A DNA stretch of 60,486 nucleotides, taken from the NCBI RefSeq assembly GCF_028712425.1, contig NZ_JAQTQD010000017.1:1-60486 (forward strand), given 5' to 3'. Below are positions 54,201 to 60,486 of this stretch, in pieces; the first letter of the stretch is position 1, and every line of letters starts with the position of its first letter. The DNA comes from Methanoregula sp. GTDB taxonomy: Archaea > Halobacteriota > Methanomicrobia > Methanomicrobiales > Methanospirillaceae. The notes under the pieces were generated by a model that worked only from the letters and a program-made list of their open reading frames with translations, did not search any database and was not told where the DNA came from. The position numbers and the translations under genes are program-made.

Positions 54201-54861
54201 CATCAGAGTTATATGCATAAAAGGTGCTTGTGGTCTGGCTACCAATATATATGGTCCCATCCGGCCCAATCGCAGGAGTGGCATAATTTGCTGTCCCTGT
54301 GGTATTTTTCCATTTCAGGGTTCCTTGTGAATCGAAAGCATAAAGCGCATCGGACGCTACATAGATCGTACCATCAGCACCAATCGTCGGACTGCCATAT
54401 ATTTCTACACCAATACTGGTAGAGGATTTCCATTTTTTTGTTCCATCTGAGGCATATACTGCATAGACATACGTATCCTGATCTCCAAAATAGAGGATAT
54501 CGTTCGACCCTATTGCCACAGGCCCATATATATTCCCCCAACCGTACATTGTTTTTGGGACTATCCATTTTAATGTTCCATCCGTGTTTATTGCTCGGAG
54601 ATTCGCACTTTTATCTCCATAATAGATCGTTCCATCGGATCCAATAACCGGACTCTGATACTGAAAACCTATGTTGGGATTATAAGACCATTTTGGTGTT
54701 CCGGACTGTGAGCCAGTAAAGGGGGATTGCCCGGTATTGTTGAGATCGTAGCCAGACTTCGGCCATGGAGAACTGGCAAGTTCTGCGGTAACCGGCATAA
54801 TAAAGAATGTAAGATAGATCAGCAGAATGATGGCTGCCACTCGAAACAGCCGCGGTTTCAT
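51286..54861 (-). CDS. Giant surface protein, N-terminal part: beta-propeller and PKD repeats
   Basis: The 1191-aa product has a signal peptide (VAAIILLIYLTFFIMPVTA) and about nine PQQ/outer-surface beta-propeller repeats (pattern SP.IG.DGTIY.G...YA.NPDGTLKW, residues 40-370). Three PKD domains (WDFGDG, 375-630), a shared extracellular domain (about 640-850), two more PKD domains (870-1035) and a beta-sandwich carbohydrate-binding-like domain (NPGFETGDSTEWTTG, 1045-1165) follow. Its last 20 residues, PPPPPPSPPPRSTASPRWP, are translated out of phase after the ten-C run. It should be an exposed adhesion or envelope protein. Confidence 0.85.
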   Translation of the reverse strand: MKPRLFRVAAIILLIYLTFFIMPVTAELASSPWPKSGYDLNNTGQSPFTGSQSGTPKWSYNPNIGFQYQSPVIGSDGTIYYGDKSANLRAINTDGTLKWIVPKTMYGWGNIYGPVAIGSNDILYFGDQDTYVYAVYASDGTKKWKSSTSIGVEIYGSPTIGADGTIYVASDALYAFDSQGTLKWKNTTGTANYATPAIGPDGTIYIGSQTTSTFYAYNSDGILKWSNTSGAVKGSAAIGSDGTTYIGSSGDSNVYAWNPDGTLKWKNTSGALTFGSPAIAKDGTIYVGGTSALYAWNRDGTLKWSYNCGKIYGAPVIGADGTIYFITWEGNIYGLTPDAILKWSYKTANTNYGSPAISADGTVYASSFDRRLRAFPGVVTFTADQIAGPAPLTVQFTGTSPLTVTAWHWDFGDGVTSDEQNPPHTYSYGGVYSVNLTITNSNGMNTLIKTKYISVYSPPTAAFTATPVSGKSPLSVSFTDQSTGAPTSWYWEFGDGTTSTEQNPVHIFTASGSSTTTYTVNLTATNSVGTNTTSKTDYITPYSTAPVISFTASPRVGVVFQTIQFNDISIHSPTAWLWDFGDGTTSTDQNPTHTYSAVGNYSINLSATNVFGTSSRLKNSFIDIVTPGPIDPAYPYLYVANDEGVKFDLNGTNPVYVPNTYSFATMGGLNALHISSGNSVSDITTTTNQSGTFYFTHTGGQPTMPEGILMLAVNGTIPDDFRVHIRSSGDNWTPFGPAYTNGGAPTEWNYKEGAVDQTFTKDDFIYGPQSWKPDGYPIYYGEDQADPINQFRIMFIDLNAGKAYHNIKIEYAFTNLTSFAVFNAYGWYLASSHGTMIMTNDVTGGSTYGPSGYSVIGIPDVPKADFTRDTPYGWHNRSPIRFTDITTNVPQSWHWDFGDGTSSFDQNVVHMYTNAGTYTVNLTVTNVKGTNSRTQDITLTVPPVPVADFIVNVTTGTSPIAVQFNDTSTNFPVTWLWDFGDGTNSTEQNPLHWYALGTYSVNLTVTNGGGGNSVLKSSLIAVASNGRSNQFANPGFETGDSTEWTTGKYASVSSATAHTGSYSAFLNSDGSVADSYVIQYVDLTDATVISFWGYGGSCSVTQSFNINIDGETVQAPGIIQTGWNQYTIPITGYTGVHPVQVAFDRKYIAVNSYVDDFCAGSGTTCGNSGTPTPPPPPPSPPPRSTASPRWP
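51338..51347. repeat. Ten-G homopolymer, frameshift hinge
   Basis: Ten consecutive G on the plus strand (C on the coding strand) occupy 51,338-51,347. With ten the upstream frame ends at a stop about 56 bases later. With eleven (or eight) it would continue into the PKD frame of the downstream half. Such tracts are classical slipped-strand mispairing sites, but also the commonest place for sequencing errors. Confidence 0.9.
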
Positions 54862-55201
54862 GCGATCCCCATTACAGCCGTATTTTCAAGAAGGTTTTCC
54901 TGAGAGAGAATATCTCCTGCTGTAATCCAAAAGTGTGTTAGTGAGAACGGATCCAAGACAATGTCCGGGACCGATAGATATTTTCCGAAATACATTATGA
55001 ATGTATTAATTGCCGGATATGTTAATTGTTTTTAATTGATTTTGTTATTATGTTAATATCGATCATTTGATCAATATTCAAATAATTTTAATTCAATTTC
55101 CCCATTCATACAACGAAGATAATCTATCTCATCACGCGAAAAAAAAGGGGAAGTATGTGCCGGAACCCGGCAGCTTTCCGTGTTTTTGTAATTTTGTTTT
55201 T
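54862..55201. other. AT-rich promoter region of giant surface gene
   Basis: No gene is seen. The region 54,990-55,120 is strongly AT-rich, with several TATA-like stretches (TTAATTGTTTTTAATT and others), and lies upstream of the minus-strand giant surface gene. A defined start site cannot be chosen. Confidence 0.5.
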
Positions 55202-56155
55202 TTATGAGGTTATATTAACCTTCCATCCGCTACATAACGTCGTATCAACGTCTTCATTCAAGTAGTACACCTTATTCAGCCAGTTGATAGCCGGGGGCAA
55301 TGACGATCCATCTTTTTGGGAGATTGTTTTATTGTTATACGCATAGGCATTGAAGGCAATGATGGAATCATTTGATAAACTCCCTTTCGTGATGTTGTAC
55401 GTGATTTTTGTCGCATTGTTATTCGGAAGAAGAGTACGTTTTTGGGTAACATTCCACCAGGTACCATTGATTGTTCCCACCTTGGTGTCAATGGCCCACA
55501 ACTTGAAGTATTTATCCCCGCTCACGCTCATATCCTGGCCGCAGTAGATCGGGTAGTCTGCAGTTGGTGCAAATTTCCATTTCTGGAATAAATCAACAGA
55601 ATCGTTCTCCAGGAAATCCGCTGAGGTGAATAACTTTGCACTGAGTGGTGTCTCGTAATTGACCGTGGAGGGGGGTGACCCAGAGCTAATCGGAGTCCAG
55701 GTATACCCGCTTGCCGAGATGTTAATGGATACACTATCGATCTCTGTTGTAGAATTGTTGATACTGTTGACCGCTATGAGAAGGATAATGTTATCCTGTC
55801 CGCCTTTTCCCCCGGTATCCGTTACATAGAATGTACCATTCAGATCGGCACTGGTTTTTTCATAGCAAGTTCCTTTGGCATTGGCGGGAGCGTCACTGTC
55901 CGCAATGTGGAGCGCATTCATCCCCCCCGTGGGATTCGTCAGGTTGACGTAATAATACGGGTTACCCAGATACGTGCTATCGTACTTGATGAGGGGATTT
56001 GCCATTGGGACGTACGTGTGGTTGTTGTTATGCGCGGTGTTCGTGTAGATTACATTACTCGCCGCCACCGGCCCAACCGCCAGCGCGACGAACAGGAGGA
56101 CGACCGCAGAGGCCATCCACCACATTCTGTTCAAATCTTTGTTTCCTTTTGCCAT
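55202..56155 (-). CDS. Secreted protein with extracellular domain shared with giant protein
   Basis: Start at ATG 56155, set by GGAGGT seven bases upstream; the longer frame reads through the promoter. The 317-aa protein has a signal peptide (MWWMASAVVLLFVALAVGPVAA), then one domain of about 270 residues with GGMNALHIADSD, GTFYVTDTGGKGG, ASGYTWTPISSG, KWKFAPTADYPIYCGQDM. The same pattern occurs once in each half of the giant PKD protein. No C-terminal anchor is seen. It probably acts outside the cell. Its promoter, leader and signal peptide are duplicated at 58,069 and 59,797. Confidence 0.8.
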   Translation of the reverse strand: MAKGNKDLNRMWWMASAVVLLFVALAVGPVAASNVIYTNTAHNNNHTYVPMANPLIKYDSTYLGNPYYYVNLTNPTGGMNALHIADSDAPANAKGTCYEKTSADLNGTFYVTDTGGKGGQDNIILLIAVNSINNSTTEIDSVSINISASGYTWTPISSGSPPSTVNYETPLSAKLFTSADFLENDSVDLFQKWKFAPTADYPIYCGQDMSVSGDKYFKLWAIDTKVGTINGTWWNVTQKRTLLPNNNATKITYNITKGSLSNDSIIAFNAYAYNNKTISQKDGSSLPPAINWLNKVYYLNEDVDTTLCSGWKVNITS

Positions 56156-56237
56156 AGTCTGTACCTCCGTGCAGGGCACCGCCCCGCGCGCGTCAACAAA
56201 AAACCATTGATCATGGCAGTTTATTAACAATGAAACA

Positions 56238-56262
56238 TTGATCAAAATATGACACGATATAT
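56238..56262 (-). promoter_or_regulatory. Conserved promoter: TATA with TTGATCAA palindrome
   Basis: On the minus strand, GATATATCGTG gives a TATA element (near 56,252-56,262) followed by CATATTTTGATCAA. The perfect palindrome TTGATCAA at 56,238-56,245 lies close to the expected start site. The same block is repeated at 60,027-60,050 and, altered, near 58,262-58,290. The palindrome may be a repressor site shared by the copies. Confidence 0.55.
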
Positions 56263-56532
56263 CTTTCGTTTACATGAAAAGTTTGAATATAATTTGTTTT
56301 TGAGATTCCTGCGGCATATTATGCCGGATCGATAATTCTCGCCGTGAACGATCGGATGGAACGGGAGCGGTGCACCGGGGAAAGGATTATGAAGAGGGCC
56401 GGGCGGAAGCAAGGGGGATACGGCGGGGCCAGGGAGTGCATGCGACCCGGCAGGGGATGATACTCCGGCGACTCCCTCACAAATCCTTATCTGATACACG
56501 ATACAACATAAGACACAAAGGTGCTCGAAAAA

Positions 56533-56694
56533 ATGCCGGCAAAAAAATTCAAACCGGAAGACGTTATCGGGAAACCCTACCGGAGAGGCCTGCTCCCGTA
56601 CGGGGGTGGAATTGTTCGGGGAAAGATCGCATTTGCAGTCAGTGAGGAAGAGCACAACGCCGATATGAAACGATTGAAAGCTCTTCGTCCATGA
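56533..56694 (+). CDS. 53-aa small protein, copy 1
   Basis: The frame begins MPAKKFKPEDVIGKPYRRGL and continues LPYGGGIVRGKIAFAVSEEE, ending in a basic helix (MKRLKALRP). A second copy at 60,321-60,482 keeps the frame and length with conservative changes (for example GGIVRG to GAVTRG), which supports real translation and selection. A GGTG-containing purine run precedes the ATG. No family is recognised; it could be a small nucleic-acid-binding protein or antitoxin. Confidence 0.7.
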   Translation: MPAKKFKPEDVIGKPYRRGLLPYGGGIVRGKIAFAVSEEEHNADMKRLKALRP

Positions 56695-56846
56695 ACTCCT
56701 CTGTTTTTCTCGATACTCCGGTATTTCCCGTGCATTGAACATCCATTATCCGGCACAATACCTGGACATGCAATGAATGCCTTGAGTTCCAGCACCACAT
56801 ATCTCATTACCAGGTACAAACATACAGGTAACCGGAGAGAGGGCAT

Positions 56847-57125
56847 ATGCGGAATCTCATCACCACTGCCGAAATCTGGAAAGAGGGGGGCATGTATACG
56901 TCCTATTGCCCGGAGCTCGATATCGCCAGCTGCGGTCACACACCGGAAGAAGCGCGTAAGAACTTACTGGAAGTCATCGCTATTCAGCTGGAAGAAACGG
57001 AAAAACTGGGAACTCTTGATGATCTGCTCAGCGAATCCGGGTATACCCGGGACGGGGATGTGATCAAGACCGGCAAAAAGATCGTTTGCTTTGAAGAGAT
57101 CCGGGTCCCGGTCTCAATACAATAA
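56847..57125 (+). CDS. HicB-like antitoxin
   Basis: The 92-aa protein starts MRNLITTAEIWKEGGMYTSY, with the HicB partial RNase-H-like fold (CPELDIASCGHTPEEARKNL, then EVIAIQLEETEKLG) and an extended C-terminal strand. HicB binds and inhibits HicA and represses the operon. It is followed 78 bases later by a HicA-like gene, in the antitoxin-first order. Confidence 0.85.
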   Translation: MRNLITTAEIWKEGGMYTSYCPELDIASCGHTPEEARKNLLEVIAIQLEETEKLGTLDDLLSESGYTRDGDVIKTGKKIVCFEEIRVPVSIQ

Positions 57126-57203
57126 TACGGAATATATATATTCCACGATACGAGATCGTTTGTTCGCCAGCAACTTCTCCAGGTCTGTCGCGTGTGATGC
57201 CTG

Positions 57204-57431
57204 ATGAAAAAAATTTCCCCAACAGACTGGAAAACACAGGTACGGGTATTTGAAAAATCAGGATGCACATTTATTCGCCAGAGCGGCGATCATTTGATCT
57301 TCCACCATCCCTCTGCAAAACGGGCAGTCGTGATTCCCCGGTATGATGAAGTCCCTGTTACGATCATCCTCAATAATATGAAAACTATCGGCATGACGCG
57401 GGAAGAATATCTCCGGCGGATTCAGGAATAA
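57204..57431 (+). CDS. HicA-like mRNA interferase toxin
   Basis: The 75-aa protein begins MKKISPTDWKTQVRVFEKSG and has the double-stranded-RNA-binding-like fold with SGDHLIFHHPSAKRAVVIPR, holding the catalytic His in GDHLIF. HicA cleaves mRNA when free of HicB. The length is normal and the partner is adjacent, so this pair could be functional. Confidence 0.85.
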   Translation: MKKISPTDWKTQVRVFEKSGCTFIRQSGDHLIFHHPSAKRAVVIPRYDEVPVTIILNNMKTIGMTREEYLRRIQE

Positions 57432-57433
57432 TC

Positions 57434-57628
57434 ATGTCACGATCCGCGAACCCACGGACCGGACTTAACCACGCATATGCGATGGCGTACAATTCAGATT
57501 ATTTCCTGACTTCAGACAAGAACCTGATCAAGTACCGTATTCCGGCTCTGTTGGAAAACGCCGGGTTCTTCAAACCGGAAACGATGCCCCCTGAACAATT
57601 CCGGGATGAGATCTCAAAGAAGAAATGA
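57434..57628 (+). pseudogene. C-terminal remnant of a PIN-domain toxin
   Basis: A 64-codon frame beginning three bases after the HicA stop reads NHAYAMAYNSDYFLTSDKNL, the end of a PIN domain with its conserved DYFLTSDKNL block and a FFKPETMPPEQFRDEI tail. The N-terminal half, with the first catalytic aspartates, is missing. It is probably a fragment left by insertion of the HicBA pair or by deletion, and inactive as an RNase. Confidence 0.6.
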
Positions 57629-57723
57629 TCTCATGTACCAGGTAAGAAATGGCGAAACTCAATGTCAGGTAAAACAGCTTTGTACAATCATTGAAAAATA
57701 TTCGCTTCTGGAGGAGGAGCCCG

Positions 57724-57978
57724 GTGTATAAATATGCAATAGAGATCTTCTACAGCGAAGATGATGAGGGGTATATTGCGGTGGTACCGGAATTGCCCGG
57801 CTGCTCGGCATATGGTGAAAGCGAAGAACAGGCATTACGGGAGATCAAGACCGCAATAGATCTCTGGCTGACAACTGCCCGGAGCTTGAGACGTGAGATC
57901 CCGGAGCCGCAGGGCAGGGAAGTATTGCGCGATCTCCTGGACGAGCGTTCGCGGCAGAACGCTACTTCATGCGAGTGA
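57724..57978 (+). CDS. Orphan HicB-family antitoxin
   Basis: A GTG at 57724 after GGAGGAGGAG gives an 84-aa HicB domain (YAIEIFYSEDDEGYIAVVPE, LPGCSAYGESEEQALREI). No HicA follows. It may be a solitary antitoxin able to neutralise related toxins, or the survivor of a lost pair. Confidence 0.78.
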   Translation: MYKYAIEIFYSEDDEGYIAVVPELPGCSAYGESEEQALREIKTAIDLWLTTARSLRREIPEPQGREVLRDLLDERSRQNATSCE

Positions 57979-58068
57979 CAGCCAGCCGTACATGCTCCCA
58001 TCCCCGCCAATGTTGGACCCGTACGTGCCAGCGGCGGCATGCTTTACATTGTACACTGATAGATTCAC

Positions 58069-58185
58069 TCATTGTAGGGAAATAATCTTATCCGCCGCCA
58101 CCGGCACCACTGCCGCAGCGACGAACAGGAGGACGACCGCAGAGGCCATCCACCACATTCTGTTCATGTGTTCTTGTTTCTTCAT
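58069..58185 (-). pseudogene. Signal-peptide fragment, cassette copy 2
   Basis: From ATG 58185 (GGAGGT upstream) the 38-codon frame reads MKKQEHMNRMWWMASAVVLL, then FVAAAVVPVAADK and an early stop. It copies the leader and signal peptide of the 55,202-56,155 protein but has lost the mature protein. Its upstream promoter-like region continues to about 58,330 with lower identity. Confidence 0.75.
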
Positions 58186-58573
58186 GTTCTGTACCTCCAC
58201 GCAGGGCACCGCCCCGCGCGCGTTAACAAGTTGCTTTTGATGCCTGCAAATTGTTAAACAGAAAGTATTGATCGCATATGAGGTTATATATTTATCGACA
58301 GAGTAAAAAATAAGAATATACTTTATTTTTGAAATTAACGCGCGATAATTATCCGGATTGCCTGCCGGACGAGTGGCGCGCCAAGGGGAACCGGGGGACG
58401 AATGGGGGGAAATGTTTTTATGGATGGGCGGGGGATCTGGTTGTCCGGGTGATGTCACATAAAATGCCCCGAGCGTGCGGGGTCGGAGGCAGGAATGCAT
58501 ATCACACCCTTCACGTTCGTTCACGTTCCGCAAACATTTTGTTCATGAAACGTGAACCTATTGTTCAGGAATT
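58186..58573. other. Diverged promoter/leader copy, no gene
   Basis: The first 145 bases resemble the leader of the copies at 56,155 and 59,943 (ACGCAGGGCACCGCCCCGCG and a TATA-like GGTTATATATTTATC near 58,280). The remainder, 58,330-58,573, is not similar. An 82-codon ORF is present but has no support. The short inverted block GTTCACGTTCCG occurs before the nucleotidyltransferase gene. Confidence 0.55.
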
Positions 58574-59131
58574 ATGAACGAAACGCCCCATGATCTCTCC
58601 GCCCTCTTCCGAACCGGAGAACGCATCGCACTGCTCCGTGCGGCTCTCACGGTGCCGGCCTGCTCCGTGCAGCAGCTCGCGACAAAGACCGGGCTTTCAA
58701 AAGGGCTCGTCTCCCCGTACCTTGCACTGCTCGAACGCGAGGGACTGCTCCTGCGAAACAACCGGATCTATACTCTGAAAAATTCAGCATGGACCGCAAC
58801 GGTGAAACGTTTCCTGAATATCGACCGTGTCTCCGGTGCATTTCACAAACCTGCGTGGGCGCTCGGCACCGGCATGTACGGGAGCTGGGCTGATGGAACG
58901 AATACGGATGAAAGCGATCTCGACCTCTGGGTTTTGTGCGCAACCCCGCCGACCAGCATACTGGTCGCAGAAGTTGAGCGTACTGTCTCGCGGACATTAT
59001 CTGTTGAGGTCCATCTTCTCGTTCTCACCCGGGAAAAAATGGAAAACCTGAAGAAAACCGACGAACCGTTTTACTGGTCGTTCAGAAAACAGACGATACC
59101 CCTTGAAGGTGAATCTCCTGACACGTCTTGA
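58574..59131 (+). CDS. Winged-helix MNT-type nucleotidyltransferase (antitoxin)
   Basis: The 185-aa protein has a winged-helix domain (VQQLATKTGLSKGLVSPYLA, 30-75) and an MNT nucleotidyltransferase domain with GMYGSWADGTNTDESDLDLW (GSxxxGxxxxxSDxDL, 97-116). In MntA-HepT modules such proteins AMPylate the HEPN toxin and so neutralise it. The winged helix could also bind the operon promoter. The next gene encodes a HEPN protein and overlaps it. Confidence 0.85.
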   Translation: MNETPHDLSALFRTGERIALLRAALTVPACSVQQLATKTGLSKGLVSPYLALLEREGLLLRNNRIYTLKNSAWTATVKRFLNIDRVSGAFHKPAWALGTGMYGSWADGTNTDESDLDLWVLCATPPTSILVAEVERTVSRTLSVEVHLLVLTREKMENLKKTDEPFYWSFRKQTIPLEGESPDTS

Positions 59132-59552
59132 CGAATGTTACGAGCGAGGCCTTTTGCGAAAAGTTCCTGCATCGGTCGATAAGGCAAATCTGTCTCTTGC
59201 ACAGGCCAGGGAATGGATCACGGAGGCCGGGTATGATTGTGACGCCGATGCACCGCGATCTGCCCTGATTGCAGTGTACATGGGATATTTCCATGCAGCC
59301 CGGGCTTTGCTGTATCGCGACGGAGTACGGGAGAAGAGTCATTATTGCATCGGCGTGTATCTCGAATCCTACCGGGAAAAAGGATTACTGGAAGACGAGT
59401 GGGTCCTGCAGTTCGATCATATGCGTGGACTGCGCCAGAACGATCAGTACAGCCTGGATGCCCGGCCGAGCCTCCCGGAAATCCGGCAGGCTCTGGCAGA
59501 CGCCGGAGAATTTATCGGCCGTATGGAACTTCTTGTGAAGACACTGCGATAA
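59109..59552 (+). CDS. HEPN-domain protein, putative RNase toxin (HepT-like)
   Basis: Starting at GTG 59109 (or TTG 59103) the 147-aa product is a helical HEPN domain: LDECYERGLLRKVPAS, DAPRSALIAVYMGYFHAARALL, and RDGVREKSHYCIGVYL, which holds the Arg/His pair of the RNase site, though with spacing RxxxH. The gene overlaps the nucleotidyltransferase end by about 23 bases. Together they form a type VII-like toxin-antitoxin module. Confidence 0.85.
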   Translation: MNLLTRLDECYERGLLRKVPASVDKANLSLAQAREWITEAGYDCDADAPRSALIAVYMGYFHAARALLYRDGVREKSHYCIGVYLESYREKGLLEDEWVLQFDHMRGLRQNDQYSLDARPSLPEIRQALADAGEFIGRMELLVKTLR

Positions 59553-59796
59553 TTCCTGTTGGTTGACGGTTTTAAAAAAAAATCCTCAATCTGGTGTACC
59601 CGCCCGGCAAATTTTTCCGGAGGGACCGGGTGTTCAGCGCTGTACGGATTAACCATCGGAATCGTGTCTCCTCAAAAAATTAAAAAAATTAATGAAATTA
59701 ATTGGTGGCCTTAATTGCTATAATTTTCATCATCTCCAAAAAAGATCCGGGATATCATTCTTAACAAAGACGACCGGATACCGTGCCAGGCACAAA

Positions 59797-59943
59797 TCAA
59801 ACGACTGCCGGATGCGAGCAAAGGCTCATCTCTTGGGCTTTATCATATTCCCCCGCCACCGGCATAACCGCCGTAACGACGAACAGGAGGACGACCGCAG
59901 AGGCCATCCACCACATTCTGTTCATGTGTTCTTGTTTCTTCAT
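59797..59943 (-). pseudogene. Signal-peptide fragment, cassette copy 3
   Basis: ATG 59943 with GGAGGT upstream gives MKKQEHMNRMWWMASAVVLL, the same signal peptide as copies 1 and 2, then loses similarity after MPVAGEYDKAQ and stops at 48 residues. The regions upstream (59,944-60,320) are strongly conserved with copy 1, so the promoter could still be active. Confidence 0.75.
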
Positions 59944-60482
59944 GTTCTGTACCTCCGCGCAGGGCACCGCCCCACGCGCGCGTTAAAAATTAGTAATTGG
60001 TTTTACCAATTTTTAACATCAAACTGTTGATCAAAATATGACACGATATATCTTTCAACTGAGTGAAAAATAAGAATATAATTTGTTTTGGAGATTCCTG
60101 CGGCATATCGGGCCGGATAAAAAATCCTCGCCGTGAACGATCGGATGGACCGGGAGCGGTGCACCGGGGAAAGGATTATGAAGAGGGCCGGGCGGAAGCA
60201 AGGGGGATACGGCGGGCCAAGGAGTGCATGCGACCCGGCAGGGGATGATACTCCGGCGACTCCCTCACAAATCCTTATCTGATACACGATACAACATAAG
60301 ATATAACGGTGCTCGAAAAAATGCCGGCAAAAAAATTCAAACCGGAAGATGTTATTGGCAAACCCTACCGGAGAGGCCTGCTCCCGTATGGGGGTGCAGT
60401 CACCCGGGGAAAAATCTCATCGGCAATCAGCGAGGAAGAATTCCGGGCAACCATGAAACGGCTGAAAGCAATCATTCCATGA
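59852..60482. repeat. Promoter-leader-signal-peptide cassette, copy 3
   Basis: This stretch matches 56,040-56,694 with high identity; long identical blocks occur on both sides of ACCGGGGAAAGGATTATGAA and ATACACGATACAACATAAGA. It covers the truncated signal-peptide frame and the second 53-aa gene. TTGATCAA recurs at 60,027-60,034. A hairpin, AATTGGT-TTT-ACCAATT, is present near 59,994-60,010 and is absent in copy 1. Confidence 0.85.
60321..60482 (+). CDS. 53-aa small protein, copy 2
   Basis: The product is MPAKKFKPEDVIGKPYRRGL followed by LPYGGAVTRGKISSAISEEE and MKRLKAIIP. It is the paralogue of the protein at 56,533-56,694 and has the same length. Differences are mostly synonymous in the first half and conservative in the second. 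It ends four bases before the window edge. Confidence 0.7.
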   Translation: MPAKKFKPEDVIGKPYRRGLLPYGGAVTRGKISSAISEEEFRATMKRLKAIIP

Positions 60483-60486
60483 ATGC

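Larger units (their letters stand above)
56040..56694. repeat. Promoter-leader-signal-peptide cassette, copy 1
   Basis: This 650-base stretch matches 59,852-60,482 closely, in the same orientation. It covers the signal peptide and leader of the 55,202-56,155 gene, a conserved non-coding region (with ACCGGGGAAAGGATTATGAA and nearby blocks) and a 53-aa plus-strand gene. A shorter, more diverged copy lies at 58,069-58,330. Confidence 0.85.

Noticed and set aside
56242-56742. 166-codon minus ORF across the cassette
   Set aside because: Reads through the promoter and antisense to the 53-aa gene, whose duplicate conserves the plus frame.
58329-58577. 82-codon plus ORF before the nucleotidyltransferase
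   Set aside because: No similarity to anything seen and no conservation in the other cassette copies.

Overview
The window looks like a chromosome segment of a hydrogenotrophic methanogenic archaeon, most likely order Methanomicrobiales (Methanoregula-like). The support is most of the coenzyme F430 pathway (cfbA, cfbE, cfbD, cfbB), a methanogenesis-marker-9 protein, hydrogenase maturation genes (hypC, hypA, hypE), archaeal CobY/CobD, an archaeosine radical SAM enzyme, Alba, S17e, a cdrS-ftsZ pair and large PKD-repeat surface proteins. The assignment rests on recognising families, not on a database search.

Region 1 (about 1-20,870) appears to be an integrated element. A tyrosine recombinase lies against the 3' end of a tRNA-Glu(UUC) gene at 20,796-20,870. 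A 13-base copy of the tRNA 3' end recurs at 1,107-1,119, next to a second, homologous recombinase that runs off the left edge. Joining the two ends on paper gives a continuous integrase reading frame starting at 1,168. This suggests an excisable element of about 19.7 kb with its attachment site inside the int gene, inserted beside an older relative. Its cargo is a long plus-strand run: TetR regulator and operator, RND/MMPL exporter, two stand-alone receiver domains, two cobalamin-binding radical SAM proteins (one GrsA/B-like, one with an SCP2-like C-terminal domain), a beta-rich protein, a 46-aa protein, a ferredoxin, a geranylgeranyl-reductase-family flavoprotein, a homologue of tetraether synthase Tes and an AarF/UbiB kinase. 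I read this as a mobile archaeal membrane-lipid modification system; it is the most interesting thing in the window. Small unknown genes, a winged-helix regulator, a lipoprotein and a ribbon-helix-helix protein fill the integrase-proximal end.

Region 2 (about 20,900-48,100) is ordinary, GC-richer core genome. It holds ilvE, the cfb operon without cfbC, a nuclease, marker 9 with CitG-like and DUF447 genes, a sensor kinase, hypCAE, tRNA-Ser, archaeosine synthesis, an ornithine cyclodeaminase-like protein, cobY/cobD, cdrS-ftsZ with a palindromic leader, a COG1340 coiled-coil protein, a DUF373 membrane protein, alba and the asd-ferredoxin-dapB-dapA-rps17e-thiN lysine/ribosomal cluster. IlvE and DapA both carry unusual basic C-terminal tails. 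A tandem array of seven short hairpins precedes the marker 9 gene.

Region 3 (about 48,100-60,486) is accessory. It holds a decayed HicBA pair, a giant PKD/beta-propeller surface protein interrupted by a ten-G homopolymer (possible phase switch), a related secreted protein, toxin-antitoxin modules (HicB/HicA, a PIN remnant, orphan HicB, MNT-HEPN), and three copies of a cassette carrying the same promoter, leader and signal peptide. Two of those copies also carry the same 53-aa downstream gene.
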